From CAZDHT01 sp964505325 (GTDB lineage Bacteria > Planctomycetota > PUPC01): DNA of 9,818 nt. Under the pieces are notes generated by a model. The model was given only the letters and a program-made list of their open reading frames with translations. It ran no database searches and was not told the DNA's origin. This document shows positions 6,997 to 9,818 of the stretch, piece after piece. Position 1 is the first letter of the stretch, and each line of letters opens with the position of its first letter. The DNA is taken from the NCBI GenBank assembly GCA_964505325.1, contig CAZDHT010000210.1, positions 1 through 9,818 of the forward strand, read 5' to 3'. Position numbers and translations under genes: made by a program.

Positions 6997-7965
6997 TCAA
7001 AGCCACCGCTTTTTCCGGAAGAGCCACCACAGCGCCACGCCGAGCACCACCATCGCCACGCTGGTGACCACCCACATCCAGGGGCTCTCCATCACGCCGG
7101 GCATCAGGAAGTTCATTCCAAAGACGCCGGTGATGAACGTGAGCGGCGCGAAAATCACCGCGATCACCGCCAGGACCTTCATCACCTCGTTCAACTGATC
7201 CGACTTGACCGCGAGGCTGACCTGGATCGTGCTGTTGATCTCTTCGCGAAACGACTCGAGCTGTCCGTTGACCTGCTGGAGGTGCTCGCAGACGGAGCGG
7301 AAGTAGACCGAGAGCCCCGTCTCGATGATGTCGGTGTGGCCGCGGATGAGCGAGCGGAGGACCTCGAGCTGCGGCACCGTCGCGCGGCGGATCTCGAGGA
7401 TGTCGGCCTTGAGCTTCATCAGGTCGCTGAACGTCTCGGACGTCGGGTCCCTGGCCGCGACCTCCTGGATGGCGTCGATCCGCTTGTCGATCGCGTTGAG
7501 AATCGGCTGGTAATCGTCCACCATAGCATCAGCTATAAAGTATAGCATAAAGTCGCAGCCGCGCGACATGATCCTCGGGTTGGCCTGGATGCGGTCTTCC
7601 ATGTCTTTCACGCTGGCGATCGGCCCGCTGCGCACGGTGACGATGAAGTTATTGCCCACCAGGAAATCGATCTCCACCGTGTCCATCCCGCCCTTGGCGA
7701 GGCTGGGCGCCGGGGCGTGAAGCACCAGGAGGATGTGGTGCCCGAATGACTGCATCTCCGGGCGTTCGGTGGATTCGAGGACCTCGTCGATGGCGATGGG
7801 GTGGATGTTCAACTCGGAGCGCAGGAAACCGACCTCGTCCTTGCTGATGTCCTCGATGTCGATCCAGACCTCGTTCTCCACGTCCTTCAGGATCTCCCGC
7901 ACGTGGTCGAGGTCCAGGTCCGACTCGAAGCGCCCGTCCTTGAAATAGGCTCGTGCCTTGAACAC
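6997..7965 (-). CDS. corA: CorA-type divalent metal cation channel
   Basis: 322 residues, the usual length for the CorA family, which lets Mg2+ (and often Co2+, Ni2+ or Mn2+) enter through a pentameric membrane channel. Residues 1-260 are the cytoplasmic funnel: an alpha/beta part beginning VWIDIEDISKDEV and containing HPIAIDEVLE, then long helices (EVLRSLIRGHTDIIET onward). TM1 (about 262-282) ends in the signature GMN at 283-285 (GVFGMNF), a short external loop LMPGVMESP follows, and TM2 (about 296-315) ends in the basic tail FRKKRWL. The start is a GTG at 7963-7965 with a perfect AGGAGG 6 nt upstream. It begins 30 nt after the stop of the upstream citrate-synthase-like gene, so the two are probably co-transcribed. 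Transport specificity cannot be read from sequence. Confidence 0.95.
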   Translation of the reverse strand: MFKARAYFKDGRFESDLDLDHVREILKDVENEVWIDIEDISKDEVGFLRSELNIHPIAIDEVLESTERPEMQSFGHHILLVLHAPAPSLAKGGMDTVEIDFLVGNNFIVTVRSGPIASVKDMEDRIQANPRIMSRGCDFMLYFIADAMVDDYQPILNAIDKRIDAIQEVAARDPTSETFSDLMKLKADILEIRRATVPQLEVLRSLIRGHTDIIETGLSVYFRSVCEHLQQVNGQLESFREEINSTIQVSLAVKSDQLNEVMKVLAVIAVIFAPLTFITGVFGMNFLMPGVMESPWMWVVTSVAMVVLGVALWWLFRKKRWL

Positions 7966-7971
7966 GGCTCA

Positions 7972-7977
7972 CCTCCT
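7972..7977 (-). promoter_or_regulatory. Ribosome binding site supporting the GTG start of corA
   Basis: Minus-strand AGGAGG lies 6 nt before GTG (7963-7965), inside the 30-nt gap after the upstream gene. It is the strongest ribosome site in the window and argues for independent, efficient translation of the second gene of the pair. Confidence 0.8.
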
Positions 7978-7995
7978 GGGGGGCGCTTCGCCCGG

Positions 7996-9408
7996 TCATT
8001 CCTCGTGATGAACCATCGTCAGCCGGCCCGCGACCTCCGCCTCTTTGTACTGCTCGGAAAGGTGTATCTTGACCTGCTGGATCAGCTCCTTGTCCGATAT
8101 GGCGGTCGTCCGCCCGTGCAGATCGTACTGGTCGGCCACCCACCGCATGATCTTGACCATCTTGCTCATGCGGATCCGGTCGGGGCCGTGCAGTCCGAGA
8201 AAATTGTTGACCCACAGGGCAATGCCGTCGGCGCCGGACTTGTCCGTGATCGCCACCTCGGGCGGCCGGTCGAGCAGCGCGCTCGTGTCGAAGATGTTGT
8301 AAATCCGTTCGTCCGCCGACAGCCCGCCCGCGTGAATCCCGGCGCGGGTCTTGTGGAAATCATCGCCCACCAGCGGATAGCGGACCGAGATGCGCGTGCC
8401 GATCGAGCGGTAATACTCGGCGATCTCGGTGATCACGTGCGTGTTGATCCCGTTCAGCTCGCCCTTCAGGCCGATGTACTCCATGATGGCGCCCTCGACG
8501 GGCGGGTTGCCGGTCCGCTCGCCGATCCCAAGCAGGGTGCCGTTCAGCGCGTTGCATCCGTACAGCCACGCGGTGGTTGCGTTGATCATCACCTTGTGGA
8601 AGTCGTTGTGGCCGTGCCATTCGAGGTTCTCACTCGGCACCCCGCACTCGTGCAGCATCAGGAGCACCAGCTTCGGCACGCTGCGCGGCAGCGCCGCGTT
8701 CGGATAGGACAGCCCGAACCCCATCGTGTCGCACAGCCGCACCTTGACTTTTTTGTCCGGCGGCAGGTCTTCCGACAGCCGCATCACCGCCTGCACGAAC
8801 GGGATCACGAAGCCGTACAGGTCGGCGCGGGTGGAATCCTCCAGGTGACAGCGCGGGCGGATGCCGTTCGCCAGGGCTTCCTTTACTACCGCCAGGTAGT
8901 TGTCGAACGCCTTCCGTCGGTCGAGCCGGAGCTTCATGAAGATGTGGTAGTCCGAGCACGACGTGAGCAGGCCCGTCTCGGGCAGCTTCATCTGCTTGAC
9001 CAGCTCCAGGTCGCTCAGGTCCGCGCGGATCCAGCCGGTGATCTGCGGATACTCGAGCCCCAGGTTCCGGCAGGCGTCCACCGCGAGCCGGTCCTTCTTG
9101 CTGTACAGGAAGAACTCCGTCAGGCGGACCACCCCGTTCGGGCCGCCCAGCCGCGACAGCAGTTCGTACAGATGCGCCGTCTGGTCGATGGTGTAGGGGG
9201 TCCGGGCCTGTTGTCCGTCACGGAACGTCGTGTCGGTGATGACCAGCTCGCGCTCGGCCACCTTCGACAGGTCCACCTCGTACGTCACCCCGCCGATCTC
9301 CTCCGTCACCACCCCGTCGAACCGGATTCGCGGCGGCAGCGAGTACGGAAAAGTGTCCTCGCAGAGGACGGGCTCCTTGACTTCATGCAACGGTCTCGGG
9401 TTGGCCAT
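7996..9408 (-). CDS. Re-citrate synthase-like enzyme (homocitrate/isopropylmalate synthase family)
   Basis: 470 residues of the DRE-TIM metallolyase family, which condenses acetyl-CoA with a 2-oxo acid. An N-terminal extension (1-52) is followed by the catalytic TIM barrel: DTTFRDGQQ (59-67) with the DRDG-type base/metal residues, SEFFLY-like TEFFLYSKKD, TSCSDYHIF, RPRCHLEDSTRAD, metal ligands HGHND (His265, His267), and GIGERTGN (294-301). No C-terminal leucine-feedback (LeuA dimer) domain is present, so ordinary 2-isopropylmalate synthase is less likely. The extended N-terminus, the RTPYT after DGQQ, and the LGGP/EFFLYSKKD blocks match what I recall of the anaerobic Re-citrate synthases (oxaloacetate plus acetyl-CoA to citrate) that replace normal citrate synthase in clostridia and some other anaerobes. 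Homocitrate synthase is the main alternative. The ATG at 9408 has a GAGGA 9 nt upstream. First gene of a pair with corA. Confidence 0.85.
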   Translation of the reverse strand: MANPRPLHEVKEPVLCEDTFPYSLPPRIRFDGVVTEEIGGVTYEVDLSKVAERELVITDTTFRDGQQARTPYTIDQTAHLYELLSRLGGPNGVVRLTEFFLYSKKDRLAVDACRNLGLEYPQITGWIRADLSDLELVKQMKLPETGLLTSCSDYHIFMKLRLDRRKAFDNYLAVVKEALANGIRPRCHLEDSTRADLYGFVIPFVQAVMRLSEDLPPDKKVKVRLCDTMGFGLSYPNAALPRSVPKLVLLMLHECGVPSENLEWHGHNDFHKVMINATTAWLYGCNALNGTLLGIGERTGNPPVEGAIMEYIGLKGELNGINTHVITEIAEYYRSIGTRISVRYPLVGDDFHKTRAGIHAGGLSADERIYNIFDTSALLDRPPEVAITDKSGADGIALWVNNFLGLHGPDRIRMSKMVKIMRWVADQYDLHGRTTAISDKELIQQVKIHLSEQYKEAEVAGRLTMVHHEE

Positions 9409-9487
9409 GCAGTCTGATCCTCAAGCTATCACGTAGGAGCCAGAACCCAGGACGGCGCGACACCCGCCCACAGCAGCAGAGGTCGCC

Positions 9488-9516
9488 CTTCTAGCAGAAA
9501 ACAGATTTCAAGTCAA
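9488..9516 (-). promoter_or_regulatory. Sigma70-like promoter for the citrate-synthase/corA pair
   Basis: On the minus strand TTGACT (9511-9516), 17 nt, TAGAAG (9488-9493), in an AT-rich patch. Transcription would start about 70 nt before the ATG at 9408. Between promoter and ATG I see no recognisable riboswitch, operator or other gene. Confidence 0.6.
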
Positions 9517-9602
9517 TCAAAATCCATCCCTGATCGTGCTTGGCATAATTATTGAGGTCCATGTAATCAAAGGAAAGCAGAGACGCGGCTGGCTTTCCGT
9601 AG

Positions 9603-9818
9603 CCGAGGCCCATGGCCTCGGAACGGCCTCATGCGAAAAGCGGTGACAGGCCGGCAGCGAAGCTGCCGTGGGAGTTTGCAGAGCAAACTCGAAAGCCGTT
9701 CCGACGGAACGGGCGGCAGGAAACCTGCCGTGGGAGTTTGCAGAGCAAACTCCAGCCGTTCCAGACGGAACGGGCGGCAGGAAACCTGCCGTGGGAGTTT
9801 GCAGAGCAAACTCCAGCC
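9603..9818. repeat. Array of multi-hairpin repeats, 61-62 bp units, running off the window
   Basis: Three unit copies start at 9653, 9715 and 9776 (the last cut by the window end). Each holds, in order, a first hairpin (GGCAGS, 3-nt loop, SCTGCC), a second (GGAGTTTGC-AGA-GCAAACTCC, 8-9 bp) and a third (CCGTTCC, 3-4 nt loop, GGAACGG). Copy 1 has C-G where copies 2-3 have G-C at the sixth pair of the first stem, a compensatory change that argues for a selected or maintained stem. A related hairpin, CCGAGGCC-CAT-GGCCTCGG, lies at 9603-9621, followed by GAACGGCC, which resembles the end of the third hairpin; it may be a diverged unit. The minus-strand frame across the array translates into repetitive peptides and is not a gene. 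It is not CRISPR: units abut with no variable spacers. Likely an extragenic repeat family; its function is unknown. Confidence 0.8.

Noticed and set aside
7801..9417. 538-codon plus-strand open frame
   Set aside because: Antisense to the citrate-synthase-like and CorA genes, both unambiguous on the minus strand.
9541..9555. Sigma54-like promoter (TGGCA then TTG) on the plus strand
   Set aside because: The -12 GC dinucleotide is missing (GA instead) and the only thing downstream is the repeat array.
9567..9809. 80-codon minus-strand open frame with repeated peptides
   Set aside because: It is a translation of the hairpin repeat array; the periodic peptide reflects the DNA repeat and no ribosome site is seen.
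9603..9818. CRISPR array
   Set aside because: Units abut with no variable spacers, each unit is itself three palindromes, and no cas gene is present.

Overview
This is a GC-rich bacterial chromosomal window with seven complete or partial genes, one gene remnant and a structured repeat array. The gene mix (a type I sulfatase, exported ARPP-1-like proteins, a secreted transglutaminase-like protein, a tiny zinc-ribbon membrane protein and a Re-citrate-synthase-like enzyme) suggests an uncultivated, probably anaerobic bacterium of the Planctomycetota/PVC type. That placement is an inference from gene content and base composition. No marker gene is present. There are no tRNA, rRNA, CRISPR, transposase or phage genes.

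Layout. Positions 1-780 (minus) hold the 5' part of a gene that runs off the window. It has a signal peptide and a beta-rich secreted-type domain, then switches abruptly to a cyclopropane-fatty-acyl-phospholipid-synthase-like segment, so it is either a strange fusion or a misassembly. On the plus strand follow a family of exported ARPP-1-like proteins: a C-terminal remnant (902-1096), a complete signal-peptide copy (1244-2281) and a complete lipoprotein copy (2505-3701) with a good promoter in front. A cytoplasmic type I sulfatase (3727-5088, minus) converges on them. Divergent from it, a secreted transglutaminase-like protein (5230-6738) and a small zinc-ribbon membrane protein (6761-6967) form a likely two-gene operon. 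Converging on that is a minus-strand pair: a Re-citrate synthase/homocitrate-synthase-family enzyme (7996-9408) followed 30 nt later by a CorA-type divalent cation channel (6997-7965), with a sigma70-like promoter at 9488-9516. The right end (9603-9818) is an array of short hairpins repeating every 61-62 bp and running off the window.

How the genes work together. The two ARPP-1 paralogues and the transglutaminase point to the cell envelope, but no pathway can be assigned. The citrate-synthase-like enzyme belongs to a metal-dependent family, so pairing with a divalent cation channel is a plausible functional link. The points most worth checking are the fused protein at the left edge, the tandem exported ARPP-1 family with its remnant, and the hairpin array, where copies differ by a compensatory base-pair change.
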